64,000 nt of DNA from Nannobrachium achirus. Taxonomy: Eukaryota; Chordata; Actinopteri; Myctophiformes; Myctophidae. Shown here in pieces: positions 31,303 to 42,952 of the stretch; position 1 is the first letter of the stretch, and every line of letters begins with the position of its first letter. Below the pieces are notes generated by a model. That model saw only the letters and a program-made list of their open reading frames with translations, was not told where the DNA came from and did not search any database. The translations under genes were made by a program, and so were the position numbers. Location of the stretch: contig OY997659.1 of the NCBI GenBank assembly GCA_963921795.1, positions 50,619,712 to 50,683,711 of the forward strand. The letters run 5' to 3'.

Positions 31303-31485
31303 GGTTCCAATGACAAAAGACTCTCCATTGCAGTAGAACATGTAGAGAGAAAAAACCCCTCCCCAAACCTTTCAGTCCAAATATGTTGATAATCATGGTG
31401 GCAGGATTATAGAGTTCCACCAGCACAAGGACGCTGTGAAGCGACGCTGCCGGGTATTTGTGCTCATTAATAGTAATGTCCACAC

Positions 31486-31489
<4 letters not shown>

Positions 31490-31538
<49 letters not shown>
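31490..31538. repeat. (GA)n microsatellite
   Basis: About 24 units. Confidence 0.95.
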
Positions 31539-31539
<1 letters not shown>

Positions 31540-31692
31540 CTTATTAGGGTAGCAGAAAGAATGGAGGTGTATTTTACATCAGGCAGTTTGGCCCCGCCAG
31601 CATAGCCGCTTCAAATGAGTAAGTAACACGATGCTTTAAACAAACACACTGGGGCGACGGCGAACGCATGCGGCAGAGCTTTTCTCTCCACT

Positions 31693-32155
31693 CAGGGACG
31701 TGCTGGCCATTGGGAAATGCGGGACAACTCCCGGTCCAGGCCGGCCATTAGGAAAGAATACAAAATAAAATGTCGGCCTTCGTTCCATTTTGGGGGCTGG
31801 GCGGCCAACAAAGTAAATCATCACTGTCGGGCAGAAACCTCGTATCTCGAAGTTTCAAATTTATAATTTTTTCACAAAGCAAAGCCCTGCTTCATCATAC
31901 AAGGCCGTTGCACAAAAGTAGTGAAAACAGCAGATCTACAAGCACACAACGCCTCGCGGTGCGAGGCGTTGTGTGCTTGTAGATCGGCTGTTTTCACTAG
32001 TTTAAATAATTTTTAAAATGATAAATACAAAACAAACGGAAATGGCAAATCTTTGAGTAGCAGCAGCGCTATAGAGAGATCTCTCTCTGTAGCACGCAAT
32101 GAGGGCCTCTCCAACTCTTTTTCCCGGGCTGAATCAGGGGCCCAGCACGTCCCTG
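31693..32155 (-). mobile_element. hAT-type MITE, second copy of the CAGGGACGTGCTGG family
   Basis: Ends CAGGGACGTGCTGG and CCCAGCACGTCCCTG, flanked by TCTCCACT (31685-31692 and 32156-32163), an exact 8-bp duplication that differs from that of copy 1 (2178-2708), as expected for an independent insertion. It is inverted relative to copy 1 and carries a longer, nearly perfect hairpin (31926-31998). Confidence 0.85.
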
Positions 32156-32163
32156 TCTCCACT

Positions 32164-32969
32164 GCTCCCCTTCCAGAGATGAAAGGGAAAGCCGAGCCCC
32201 CAAAAAACAGAGCGACTGTTTTTTTTTTTTTTTTTTTTTTTTGCTTTTGCCTTGATTAATGAGGGAAAGAAAAACGGTGTGCCTTTATCGCCCAGTAATC
32301 TGTGAAATAACGTGTTCTGGGCATTAATAAAACATCTGAATTAGCGCAGATCAAAAGGGAAAGTCACATTAAAAATGATCGTATACACTTGCAAAACCCA
32401 CCAAGCCCATATGGCTAATGGGCTGATTAGGTTTTATTGTCTATTCTACCACTTTTTCGAGTCACGTGTTCAAATACTGGATTCTGATTGGCTAAATTCC
32501 GGAGGTTATCAGAGGACAACTGCCGCAAAGTTGTGTGTCCGAGATCAATGCGCCTCAGTGTACATCCGGGGACTTCAGGAGGTCCTTTCCCCCAACCAAC
32601 AAATGACGGTGGCAACGGTCCTATGTTTACTAACGTGCATGCTATAGTCGCCGATTTATTTGGATCCAATGCAATCCGCCAACTTTAAAGCCCCTTTTCT
32701 CTGAACCTATGCCTTTCTGGAAGCGAACAGCCTCTATTTACGGCCGGAACGGTACTTCTAACTGACGTTAGCTTAGCTGTAAGCTAGACGCATGGATTAG
32801 TATGGAGTTGGCGCCATCTGTTGGTGAGTAGAAGATGTTGTTTGTGGAACTATCTGCTGTCTCGCGGAAGTTTTATAGGCAATAATGATTGTAACTTAAG
32901 ATCCTTGCAAGTTACAACTATGTGTTTTCTTTCATGTATACGGGAAAAAGTGGTAGAAAAGCTATTTAC
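32164..32969. other. No recognised gene; partly single-copy sequence
   Basis: A T run lies at 32219-32242. The stretch 32250-32450 (GCCTTGATTAATGAGGG, GGGCATTAATAAAACATC) looks single-copy. 32450-32970 has repeat-like features such as ATTCTGATTGGCTAAATTCC. No gene is called. Confidence 0.35.
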
Positions 32970-32979
32970 CACTCGGGGT

Positions 32980-33086
32980 CGGACATTATGCTCTCATAAT
33001 GTCCTGAGTGATGGTGTTATCGGACTCGGCTGCGCCTCGTCCGATAACACCATCACTGCGGACATTATGAGAGCATAATGTCCTCT
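32980..33086. mobile_element. Nested-palindrome insertion with 10-bp duplication
   Basis: CACTCGGGGT is repeated exactly on both sides (32970-32979, 33087-33096). The 107-bp insert is a long hairpin: GGACATTATGCTCTCATAAT begins the left arm and its inverse ends the right arm, while the inner arms are AGTGATGGTGTTATCGGAC and inverse around a GC-rich loop. The 24-base outer block is itself a palindrome (GGACATTATG-CTCT-CATAATGTCC). A 9-10 bp duplication would fit Mutator-like movement. Confidence 0.65.
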
Positions 33087-33185
33087 CACTCGGGGTAAAT
33101 TGCTTACTTATAAGCCTGGAGATGCTTCAAAAGAGGAGGAGCGCTGTTTGGGAAACACAGAGAGATGCCGGAGCTGCACAATTAA

Positions 33186-33752
33186 AACCCATCCAGAACG
33201 GGTACACATTATTGTGTATCATTATTTTTTGCTTTAACTATTGAAAAATAGCAGATACACAAGCTCACAGCGCGGCACCAAGTGCCGCGCTGCGAGCTTG
33301 TAGATCTGCTATTTTTGAAAAATCGTGAAAATTGGAATTTTGGCCCTATTCTATAAGTGTCTTTTGAATCCTTCTCGGGTGTTTTGAAAAACCCTATGTT
33401 TCTATGTCAGCAATCTGGCCAGCCATAGTCAAAGAAAAGGTCCTTTTCACTTAATGGAACTCAGTTAAGTCTGTTCTTGAGAGACTAATATGTCAGTGGT
33501 TCCCAAACCTTTTCATGTGAAGGACCCCCCAAAATTATATTTATTTGGCCACGGACCCCCATCTCAAAATATCTAGTTCCAGGGACCACCCAGAAGCAAA
33601 ACTTTAGTCACAAAACGTTCGCTTTGAAAATGCATACCGGTATATTCAAAGATTTGCACACATTTTTCACGACTTTTTCAAAAATAGCAGATCAAGTATA
33701 TCTACTTGTATATCTGCTATTTTTCACTCAATAATTCTAGGCCTAAATGGGT
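33186..33752. mobile_element. Double-hairpin TTAA MITE (copy 2)
   Basis: TTAA at 33182-33185 and 33753-33756. Hairpins at 33245-33316 (long, nearly perfect, with GCGCGGCACCAAGTGCCGCGC at the tip) and 33681-33725 (short). The internal body matches copy 1 at 7690-8233. Confidence 0.75.
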
Positions 33753-33756
33753 TTAA

Positions 33757-34525
33757 AAAAAAAAAGAAAAAACGTGCAAAAGGGAAAAGAAAGCATAATG
33801 TCAACTTAATTTCAAGGTGTCTGATTAGCACACGGAGTGTCTCATTGTTTCCTGCAAGAGCTAATTTAAGCTTTGACACGTCAAGGTGCTCTCTGTGGCA
33901 CTGCCCCAGTTTCTCACCCACGGTGCCCTCTAGATGTGTCGGTACCCTTGGTAAAAATGAAAGAAATAGCGAGCAAAAGAGAAATGTTGTTTCTCTCTGG
34001 AATAATACAAAAAAAAAAAGTGTTCTTTCAAAAGATGTGCTAAGAGAAACACATTTGAATTTTTTAGAAATCGTATCTGCAGCAAGCATATTCTATCCTA
34101 TCAAGGATGAACTTTACCAATCGGGGGAGAGTGAGGGAAACTTTAATTACCTATCGCAACTAGAGTGCAATTGCTATTAGAAAAAAAGAGAGAGAAAAAA
34201 AGAAACAAGTTCTTTGTAGCTCATTAGCTCCGCTGTTCATATTCAAATGTGCTTCCCCCGATTTATTCATCAGCTTCAAACGTTCTTCCCATTTTCCTAA
34301 ACAAACGAAAGAGTTGATATTCCCTGGCGTCACATCCGTGCCCGCGCAAAAAGGCCCCGTCACTCTTCTATTTCAGTGACAAACGGGGACATCTACCGAC
34401 ATGCCATCTGTGCTGTATTAGGCCGCTGTAAAGGGGGGGGGGGGGGGGGGGGGTGTCATGCTTGATAAAGCGGGTAGCGGCGACACCCATTTCAAACCCC
34501 TGTCTGGCTGTGGGTCGGGAAGAGA
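33757..34525. other. Apparently single-copy island, no gene
   Basis: About 770 bases not resembling other parts of the window, apart from A/G runs. Balanced composition with motifs such as CTGATTAGCACACGGAG, GCAAGAGCTAATTTAAGC and CTCATTAGCTCCGCTG. No exon is convincing on either strand. Could be a conserved non-coding element. Confidence 0.35.
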
Positions 34526-34529
34526 TTAA

Positions 34530-35063
34530 CCCTTTTAGGTCCTAGAATTATTGAAATGCTTTAACTGTTGAAAAATAGCAGATATACAAGCTCACAGCGC
34601 GGCACCGAGTGCAGCGCTGCGAGCTTGTAGATCTGCTATTGTTTTTAAATTCATGAAAATATGAGCAAATCTTTGAATGTATGTATTTTTAAAGCGAATA
34701 TTTGTCTCTGAAATCTTTGCTTCTGGGGGGGTCCCTGATACAAGATATTTTGAGACGAGGGTCGGCGGGCCAAATATACATATAATTCTAGGGGTCCTTG
34801 ACATGAAAAAAGTTTGAGAACCACTGACGTAGAAACATGTGTTTTTCAAAAAAAAAAAACCTTATAGTAGGATTTAGAAGACGCTTATAGAATCGGGTCA
34901 CAATCGGGTCAAAATTCAAATGTTCGTGATTTTTCCAAAAAATAGCACATTTACAAGCTTGCATGTGCGGCACTCGGTGCCGCGCTGGGAGCTTGTAGAT
35001 CTGCTATTTTATAATAGTTAAAGCATAAAATAATAACACGTCGCACCACCCGGTCTGGAGGGC
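34530..35063. mobile_element. Double-hairpin TTAA MITE (copy 3)
   Basis: TTAA at 34526-34529 and 35064-35067; starts CCCTTTTAGGTCCTAGAATT. Hairpins at 34571-34643 and 34940-35012. The internal body is inverted relative to copy 2. Confidence 0.75.
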
Positions 35064-35208
35064 TTAAAAGAGTGATGGACTGTCATTGTGGCTCTCAGCA
35101 TATGACTGGGGGCCAGCCTCGGAGGGGGAGAAACAAACTACACTCTGGTGTGGATGAGGGTGACAATATGCCACATGCTTGATAATAGCTCCTCACCTTG
35201 GGGAATAA

Positions 35209-35803
35209 CCCATTTAGGCCTAGCACTATTGACTGCTTTAACCAGTGAAAAATAGCAGATATACAAGCTCACAGCGCGGCACCGAGTGCCGCGCTGCGAG
35301 CTTGTAGATCTGCTATTTTTGAAAAAGTTGTGAAAATGTGTGCAAATCTTTGAATATATGTATTTCTAAAGCGAACGTCTGTAACTCAAATTTTGCTTCT
35401 GGGTGGTCCCTTGAAGTAGATATTTTGAAATGGGCGTCCGTGGCCAAATAAATATACTTTTTTGGGGGTCCTTCACATGAAAAGGTTGGAGCACCACTGA
35501 CATAGTAGTCTCTCAAGAACAGACTAACTGAGCTCCAGTTAAATGAAAAGGACCTTTTCTTTGACGATGGCTGGCCAGATTGCTGACATAGAAACATAGG
35601 TTTTTTTTCCCAAAAATCTTAGAAGGATTCAAAAGACACTTATAGAATCGGGTCAGAATTCAAATTGTCACGATTTTTCAAAAATAGCAGATCTACAAGC
35701 TCGCAGCGCGGCACTCGGTGCCGCGCTGTGAGCTTGTATATCTGCTATTTTTTAATATTTAAAGCTTAAAATATTGCGTCATAATGTGTTCAGGCCTAAA
35801 TGG
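35209..35803. mobile_element. Double-hairpin MITE (copy 4) with AATAA flanks
   Basis: CCCATTTAGGCCTAGCAC at the left and TCAGGCCTAAATGG at the right. Both flanks read AATAA instead of TTAA (35204-35208, 35804-35808). Hairpins at 35248-35320 and 35684-35752, both with a GCGCGGCAC ... GTGCCGCGC tip. Confidence 0.7.
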
Positions 35804-35934
35804 AATAAACAGAAGGATGTTTATAATGAGTTTCCGCTGCAGGGTCTCCCAGTCACTGAGAAAGCTGATGTTCCGTGGCTCCCAGAACTCCGAATATATC
35901 ATTTAGTTTCCACGCGTTAGCCTCCCCGCGCCAT

Positions 35935-36491
35935 CAGGCGTGTCGCACCAAATTCTGGGCCCTGGGTAGTACAAGGATTCACTGCGTTATATTTTGTGCT
36001 TCAACTATTGAAAAATAGCAGATATACAAGCTCACAGCGCGGCACCGAGTGCCGCGCTGCGAGCTTGTAGATCTGCAATTTCTTTTTTAATCGTGAACAT
36101 TTGTAGTCTTTGCAGTTTGAAAAAAAAAAAAAAAAAAAAAAGATATATATATATATATATATATATATGTTTCTATGTCAGTGGTACTCAAACTTTTTCA
36201 TGTGAAGGACCGCCAAAATGATATGTATTTGGCCACGGACCCCATCTCAAAATATTTAGTTCCAGGGACCCCCCCAGGGGCAAAATTTGAGTTGCAAATG
36301 TTCGCTTAAAAAATACATATATTCAAAGAGTTGCACCCATTTTCCACAACTATTCAAAAATAGCAGATCTACAAGCTTGCTGCGAGCTTGTATATCTGCT
36401 ATTTTTCAATAGCTAAAGCATAAAATAATTAAGGCCCCTCCACCTTGGGCCCTAGTCACTCAGTCCCACTCCCCCCTGGTGACGCCCCTGC
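35935..36491. mobile_element. Double-hairpin core inside hAT-like CAGG-GTC ends (copy 1)
   Basis: The outer ends are CAGGCGTGTCGCACCAAATT and CTGGTGACGCCCCTG, which match those of the element at 38034-38560, not the CCCATTTAGG ends. The interior again has two hairpins (36008-36080, 36355-36412) around the GTGAAGGACCGCCAAAATGA body. No 8-bp duplication is visible for this copy. An A run and (AT)n lie at 36119-36168. Confidence 0.6.
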
Positions 36492-36889
36492 TAGCCGTAG
36501 TACGGGCCTTACAGCTCCCTTTTTGGAAGCTATTTACTGAGTGGCACAGATGGGAGACGGAGGGGGAAGTGAGTGGGATGATGTAAAGCACGGGTCGTGA
36601 GCCGGACACAAACCCGTGACATTGTGGGGATGAGGTATGCAGTGTACTCTGTCACGCCGCGAAACACTCCCAGGATTTATTACGGCTGAAATATTCTAGG
36701 ATGTTTAAGGTGGCTGGTACATTGCAACTCATTTGGCTCATAATACATACTGTCCTTTACATCTATACGTTTAAACATCGAGAAGATTTGGAGTATCTCT
36801 CTAGATTTACATTCATTAATCTTAGGTTCGTTAACCACTGATATCATTTGGTGTTTGTCACATGTGTTTGTGTTTGTTTTTATGACAAA
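36492..36889. other. No recognised gene
   Basis: Possibly single-copy; the antisense 87-codon frame (36680-36943) has no recognisable domain. Confidence 0.3.
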
Positions 36890-36972
36890 ATAGCTACTAT
36901 TACTCAAATCTATAAGCTCAAAATGTGTTGCATCATGGTGCATTGTGAGCTTGTAGATCTGTCATTTTCACT
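36890..36972. repeat. Diverged hairpin of the AATAGC family
   Basis: Arms around ATCTATAAGCTCAAAATG / CATTGTGAGCTTGTAGAT with several differences; the outer AATAGC is only partly kept. Confidence 0.55.
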
Positions 36973-38025
36973 GTTCGTTATACAATTATTTGGGGCTTAA
37001 GTGTTTAAAACTATATAAAAATCAGCATAGTGTGATTTTAGACAGGCTGTTACAAATTACAATTCGGGCATTTAGCAGACGCTCAGTGCCTATCCCGAAC
37101 ATGTTCGGGATATTCGGGATCAAAAACAATTTTTTATTTGCTATTTTACTTACCCCGAGCTGCTTGGAGCAACGTGGGTGGTCCCGGCTCGCCCAGCGCT
37201 CACCAACGAGAGACGCTAGATGCTCCGACGATTTATTCCATTGAAAATGGTTTAAAATAAAGTTTAGACCCCCCCCCCCAATGTTCACCCAATGTTCATT
37301 GTAGGCGGCGCAACGTATTCCAGGGTGCCTATCCCGAACAAGTCCGGGATATTTAATAAAATGAATTATTTTATCGGAGGCCTCAATGAAGCCCCGGTCT
37401 AGACGTCCATCCTTGGCCGGGACTTAGACTCGGCCATCCATGGGCCGTATTCGCGCTAACGGCCACATCGCGCCGCCCACTCCAATAATAAATCACATCT
37501 TTAGACAGGATTTTCTCCGGATTGTGTCCCCAGACCCAAAGAGAAAGTTTTTTGCGGCTGAAATAGCTTTAGATCGGGCTTCTAAAGGGGTTAGCATTTT
37601 GGCTACGTGTCAGCTAGCTTCCTCCTCTCGACACCCACAGCATTGACCGGAGTGAAAACACAAGGCAGTTGGGGGAGGGTCGACGAAAGCTATAAAGAAG
37701 GTCTATGGAGATTTTTCTGGCACTCTAGCACCCCTTGTGGCCGGATGGCACTGTATGAGTTAATCCCAGAGCGATTTACCAAAAATAAACACTAATCTGT
37801 ACATTTAAACGATACACACTATTATGGCAACAGTCTACATAACATGCAATCTAAATTACATTTTCGCCGTTGCATAAGGCTGTTGACTCTTCAGCAGGCA
37901 TGGGAAAAAGGCAGCAGTTGGGTCGAACGTGGCTAAAATAGGGGGGCTTTTAAAAATAAGTTGTCAGATCTTCCATTGCATTTTTTCATGCGGCCTCTAT
38001 AATGCCGGCCCGTAGCCCCATTAGT
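36973..38025. other. Old repeats, no gene
   Basis: GGCATTTAGCAGACGCTCAG (37068) belongs to a common fish repeat. TGCCTATCCCGAACATGTTC (37088) and TGCCTATCCCGAACAAGTCC (37327) are a local pair of near-copies bracketing about 240 bases. No supported coding frame. Confidence 0.4.
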
Positions 38026-38033
38026 ACTGTAGG

Positions 38034-38560
38034 CAGGGGCGTCACAAGGGGTAGGAAGGTGGGACTGAGTTACTAGGGTCCAAGGTGGAGGGGCCCTAGT
38101 AACTTTAGCTATTGAAAAATAGCAGATATACAAGCTCACAGCGCGGCACCGAGTGCCGCGCTGCGAGCTTGTAGATCTGCTATTTTTGAAAAGTCGTGAA
38201 AATATGTGCAAATCTTTGAATATGTATTTTTTAAGTGAACATTTGTAACTCAAATTTTGCTTCTTGGGGGGTCCCTGGAACTAAATATTTTGAGATGGGG
38301 GATCATTTTGGGGGTCCTTCACATGAAAAGGTTTGAGCTCCACTGACATCGAAACATAGATTTTTCAAAAAACCTTAGAAGGGTTTGAAATATTCAAAGA
38401 CTTTCATGATTTTTCAAAAATAGCAGATCTACAAGCTCGCAGCGCGGCACTCGGTGCCGCGCTGTGAGCTTGTATATCTGCTATTTTTCAATAGTTAAAG
38501 CACAGGGGCCCCGCAGTGAATCCTTGTACGCGGGGCCCAGAATTTGGTGCGACACCCCTG
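38034..38560. mobile_element. Double-hairpin core inside hAT-like ends, 8-bp duplication
   Basis: Flanked by ACTGTAGG (38026-38033 and 38561-38568), an exact 8-bp duplication. Ends are CAGGGGCGTCACAAGG and TGCGACACCCCTG. Inside are the same two long hairpins (38115-38187, 38418-38487) and body (GGGGGTCCTTCACATGAAAA) as in the TTAA-flanked copies. The double-hairpin core is therefore carried by an element that moved with hAT-type target use. Confidence 0.75.
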
Positions 38561-38908
38561 ACTGTAGGTGTAATCCACCGACCCGCCACCAGGCTCACTG
38601 CCAAAGCCACTCCAACGCCCTCAGTACTAGACTAGGCGGCTTTACAAAGTCCGTCTATTCAGTCTCTTCTCCTGCGCCGACCCCTTTGATGTTTGTCCAA
38701 GGACTTCGTTCCAACCGCTGATATTACCCGGCTGTAATCCACAGGACTTTTGCGCTATTGTTAGTTAATCTGGCGTGGAACGACATGAAGGTTAGAGAGG
38801 GCCTTTTTGTCTTGGAAACCTTGGTGTCAAAGTTACGCGCGCTATAGTGTGCAGAGGTTGGAAAGTAACGTAAAGTGCATTTACTCAAGTACTACTGGCG
38901 GCATTTAA

Positions 38909-39384
38909 AAGGATCCCTGGCTAATACGACAAATATGCCTTAATACATTATAATTGTCCTCTATAACTACAATGTAAAATTAAAACACCTTAAATATTGT
39001 ATTTCTTCTAGAAATAGCTAATCTTTCACTCAATAGGGGAAATACCTGTCACAAGTTGATGTCATAAATGTCATGTGTGATCTATCCCTATGGAATGTAT
39101 GGCATGCATTTGCAAAAAACACATTTGAAATATTGATTTGATGCTCATATTAACCGGAAGTATTACGTTTGTTTTTATTTGCACATGCATGCCATAAATT
39201 CCATAGGAATAGCTCACACATGACATTCATGACATCATCAACTTGCGACGGGCATTTCCCCTGTTGAGTGAAAGATTAGCTATTTCTAGAAGAAATAAAA
39301 TATTTAAGGTGTTTTTATTTTTACATTGTAGAGGACAGTTATAATGTATTAAGGCATATTTGTTGTATTAGCCAGGGATCCCTT
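38909..39384. mobile_element. TTAA-type MITE with about 190-bp inverted arms
   Basis: TTAA at 38905-38908 and 39385-39388. The left arm starts AAGGATCCCTGGCTAATAC and the right arm ends GTATTAGCCAGGGATCCCT. The inverted match extends through AGAAATAGCTAATCTTTCAC to about 190 bases per side. It is inserted in an AAGTAC-rich repeat of the CAGTGGTG type (about 38850-39430). Confidence 0.8.
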
Positions 39385-39439
39385 TAAGTACACTCAGCTA
39401 CAGTAATATAATAATAACCAATTACGTAAACCCTGTTTT

Positions 39440-39520
39440 TTAGAAAAATAGCACATCGACAAGTGAAAACGTGACGCTTTGCGCCACGCTTTGAGCTTGT
39501 AGATCTCCTATTTTTTATAC
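39440..39520. repeat. Diverged hairpin of the AATAGC family
   Basis: AAAATAGCACATCGACAAG ... CTTGTAGATCTCCTATTTT with a CGCTTTGCGCCACGCTTTGAG tip; imperfect. Confidence 0.6.
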
Positions 39521-40320
39521 TTTTGTGTGACGCTTGTATTATATGATCAAGTAGGGCATTGGAAAAACACAAGAAGTAAAACAAGGGGGAGAGGACGACA
39601 GCCACCTCATGGCCTCCCCTGTAAGTAACAAGCAATCTTGTGAAATAAAATGTCACCCACCAATCATCAAGGACGATGATACACGAAAGAACATTATTGA
39701 GATAAGAGGTTTCTGCACAACAGCAACCATGTTTTACTCAAACTGAATGTTGAATACAGGCCTTTTTTACTTGCAACAGAGTATATTCCACATTATGCTA
39801 CTTTTACTGAATCAAAACTAAATCCGAGTAGTTCTCCCACCACTTGGCATTTTTCCAGGATGGTATTTTCTTTTCTTTTCTTTCTCTTTTCATCTGTGTA
39901 GATTAGCGCTAAGCTGCGCGATTCCCATGCCTGTTTTTTTTATGCAGGGTCCAAAGGCCATTTAACACAGTTAAAAGAAATAACCTTTAGCGGTACACAG
40001 GCAGTCTGATCCCTGTCATCTTGGACATAATGATGGAATATGTTGCAGGCACGTTGGCGCCCTCTCTGTGACCTTGGCTGCCATTGGCTGTAGCCCCAGG
40101 GAGGAGAGGCCACATCCAGAGCAGTGTTCACTTTGACAGGTTTAGTTTTAGTCGTCTGAAACGTCTTGGTTTTAGTCTAGTTTCAGTCTAAGAAATCTAC
40201 AGTTGATTTTGTCTACGAATGCATTTTGGCGGGCCTTGATGACGTCGTATCGTAGGCAGATTTTAAACTTGCATGCTGAAGATAGAACTGCACTCTGTCG
40301 AGGTGCCAACGTGCGCCGTG
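39521..40320. other. No recognised gene
   Basis: Mixed sequence, possibly single-copy at 39880-40140. Short antisense frames (39384-39656, 39940-40131) have no domain. Confidence 0.3.
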
Positions 40321-40329
40321 TGCACAAGT

Positions 40330-40765
40330 AGGCCTGGCCTACTTGTGAGCTTCTGTTATTTTTGAAAAATCATGAACATTTGTGCAAGTCTTTGAATATT
40401 TCAAATCCTTCTAAGGTTTTTTGAAAAACCTATGTTTCTATGTCAGTGGTGCTCAAACCTTTTCATGTGAAGGACCCCCAAAATGATATGTATTTGGCCA
40501 GGGACCCCATCTCAAAATATTTTGTTCCAGGGACCCCCCCCCCCCCCCAGAAGCAACATTGTAGTTACAGATGTTCGCTTAAAAAATACATAATTATATT
40601 CAAAGATTTGCACACATTTTCACGACTTTTCAAAAATAGCAGATCTACAAGCTCGCAGCGCGGCACTCGGAGCTTGTATACCTGCTCTTTTTCAAAAGCT
40701 AAAGTATGTAATGCCCCTCCATCTTGGACCCTAGTAACTCAGTCCCAATTCCCAGCTTCATCCAC
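40330..40765. mobile_element. Degraded double-hairpin element
   Basis: The body (GTGAAGGACCCCCAAAATGA) is intact but both hairpins are eroded (TGAGCTTCTGTTATTTTTG; AATAGCAGATCTACAAGCTC without a full partner). The right side carries the GCCCCTCCATCTTGGACCCT sequence of the hAT-like end. Confidence 0.6.
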
Positions 40766-41602
40766 CAGCTTCCTCCCGGCTTCACGTCAAGGACAGTCTT
40801 GACAGATTTTGCGAGAGAAGCAACCAGGTCTACTAAACAAGCCCAAAAAAGAAGCGACTAACCTATTACTACTATTTATGCATTTCAGTAGCGTAGCGAC
40901 CCCCCGCCAGGCCCCGATGCAAGGTTTTCACCACAGCCCCCCCCCCCCCCCCCCCCCAATGCGAGGGTTTCACCACAATATATTACAATATATAATATTA
41001 AACATTGGAAGATTTGGAGGACCCCCTGTAGTAACTCTGTCTAAGGACCCCCTGTTGAAGACCCCTGGAATAAATGGTATTAATTACCTTTGAGTGGAAA
41101 TTCTGTTCCCTAATCCTCCTCCTCTGATTGAGTCACGGACTGCACAACATGTCAATAATATCCTACTTGCTGCTGTAGCCTACAACTCTTTTTGTTTTTT
41201 AATTGGGTGGCGGGCCCACCAAAGAAATCAGATATTAGTTTCAGAGCCATTCTGTAGAAAATACCGATAACAGCCCTAAACGCTAAACACACGGCAGAGA
41301 GAAGATTCTTCATGCCGCTAAAAGTAAACAGGAAACAGCTGTCCTCAAAGCAACTAGTCTGGATCACATTGAGTAATCAGTAGCACTCGTCAAGAGGGCC
41401 AATAGAGTGTCTTCTCAATCCGGTAAGCATTTCAAAATAAAAGTTTTCTTTATTTTTATTTTTTTATTTTTTATTTTTTTATTCCCCGGAGCGGTGGCGG
41501 ACCCTAATGCCTCCGGGCCCTAATGCGACTGCATCGGCTGCTTCCCCTATAGCTCCGCCTCTGATGCATTTGATGTATTACCTTGAGCTGTCCTTGCTTG
41601 CT
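40766..41602. other. No gene; low-complexity tracts
   Basis: C runs at about 40938-40957 and T/A tracts at 41448-41482. Fragments of transposon-like text (AGGACCCCCTGTAGTAAC) but no supported gene. Confidence 0.3.
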
Positions 41603-42949
41603 TATTGCGACCGAAGGTCGCATATACTCTGAAGAACCGTGTCACTTGAGTGTCCTTCCTTCCTTCCGTATCCTCGTGACCATCCTTCCGTATCCTCTGT
41701 GATGTCAGTGTGATGTCAGCGAGTTGTGACATCACTTCCTGTACAGGGCGGCTACACGAAATGTGGATAACACTATATATGGAGATAGTCCAGTCCATCA
41801 TGTCATATGGGACTACCGTCATAGAAAGTAGCCATTGTTAGGCCGGAGTCATTGGCTGTCTAAACATGGAGATGTGGATAACACTATATATGGAGATAGT
41901 CTAGTCCAATATGTCATATGGGACTACCGTCATAGACAGTAGCCATTGTTAATCCGGAGTCAATGGCTGACTGTCTGTACAGGAAGTGATGTCACATGAC
42001 ATACTTTTTATGCCCATATATGAGTCCTAACATGGAGATGTGGATAACACTATATATGGAGATAGTCTAGTCCAATATGTCATATGGAACTACCGTCATA
42101 GACAGTAGCTATTGTTAGGTCGGAGTCAATGGCTGTCTGTCTGACTGTCTGTACAGGAAGTGATGTCACATGACATACTTTTTATGCCCATATATGAGTC
42201 CTTCTGTACCACATCTCCATGTTTAGGCAAACTCCACACAGAAAGGCCCTATCGCCAACCCAACCTAGGGTGTGAGCGATAGGGCCTTTCTGTGTGGAGT
42301 TTGCATGTTCTCCCCGTGTCTCCTAGGGTTGATACCCTCACAAAAACATGAACAAACTCCCCCCAGAATGACAACAACTAGAATCGTCAGAGAAACACTG
42401 TGGTTGGCCAGATGGTCAAGAATTGGCGCGACCTCGCCCTTTAGGGCGAGGTCATTTGGACCTATACATGGAGAAATGGAGCAAACCTGTTTGGCCTAAA
42501 CATGGAGATGTGGTACAGAATGACTCATATATGGGCATAAAAAGTATGTCATGTGACATCACTTCCTGTACAGACAGTCAGACAGACAGCCATTGACTCC
42601 GGCCTAACAATGGCTACTGTCTATGACGGTAGTCCCATATGACATGATGGACTGGACTATCTTCATATATAGTGTTCTCCACATCTCCATGTTTAGGCCC
42701 TATCGCTCACACCCTAGGTGGGGTTGGCGATAGGGCCTTTCTGTGTGGAGTTTGCATGTTCTCCCCGTGTCTCCTAGGGTTGATACCCTCACAAAAACAT
42801 GAACAAACTCCCCCCAGAATGATAACAACTAGAATCGTCAGAGAAACGCTGTGGTTGGCCAGATAGTCAAGAATTGGCGCGACCTCGCCCTTTAGGGCGA
42901 GGTCGCATGTCACCCTGAGGTCGCATTCCACCCTCAGGTGTCTTACTAG
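41603..42949 (+). mobile_element. Helitron-like element, family B, with internal inverted segment
   Basis: 5' end TATTGCGACCGAAGGTCGCA. 3' end GGTGTCTTACTAG before T, preceded by the hairpin-forming GACCTCGCCCTTTAGGGCGAGGTC. It contains repeated GATAACACTATATATGGAGA units (about 41765, 41880 and 42046), a captured SINE body (GTTTGCATGTTCTCCCCGTG at 42300 and 42748) and, between about 42480 and 42700, an inverted copy of its own interior. No Rep/helicase frame. Confidence 0.6.
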
Positions 42950-42952
42950 TTT

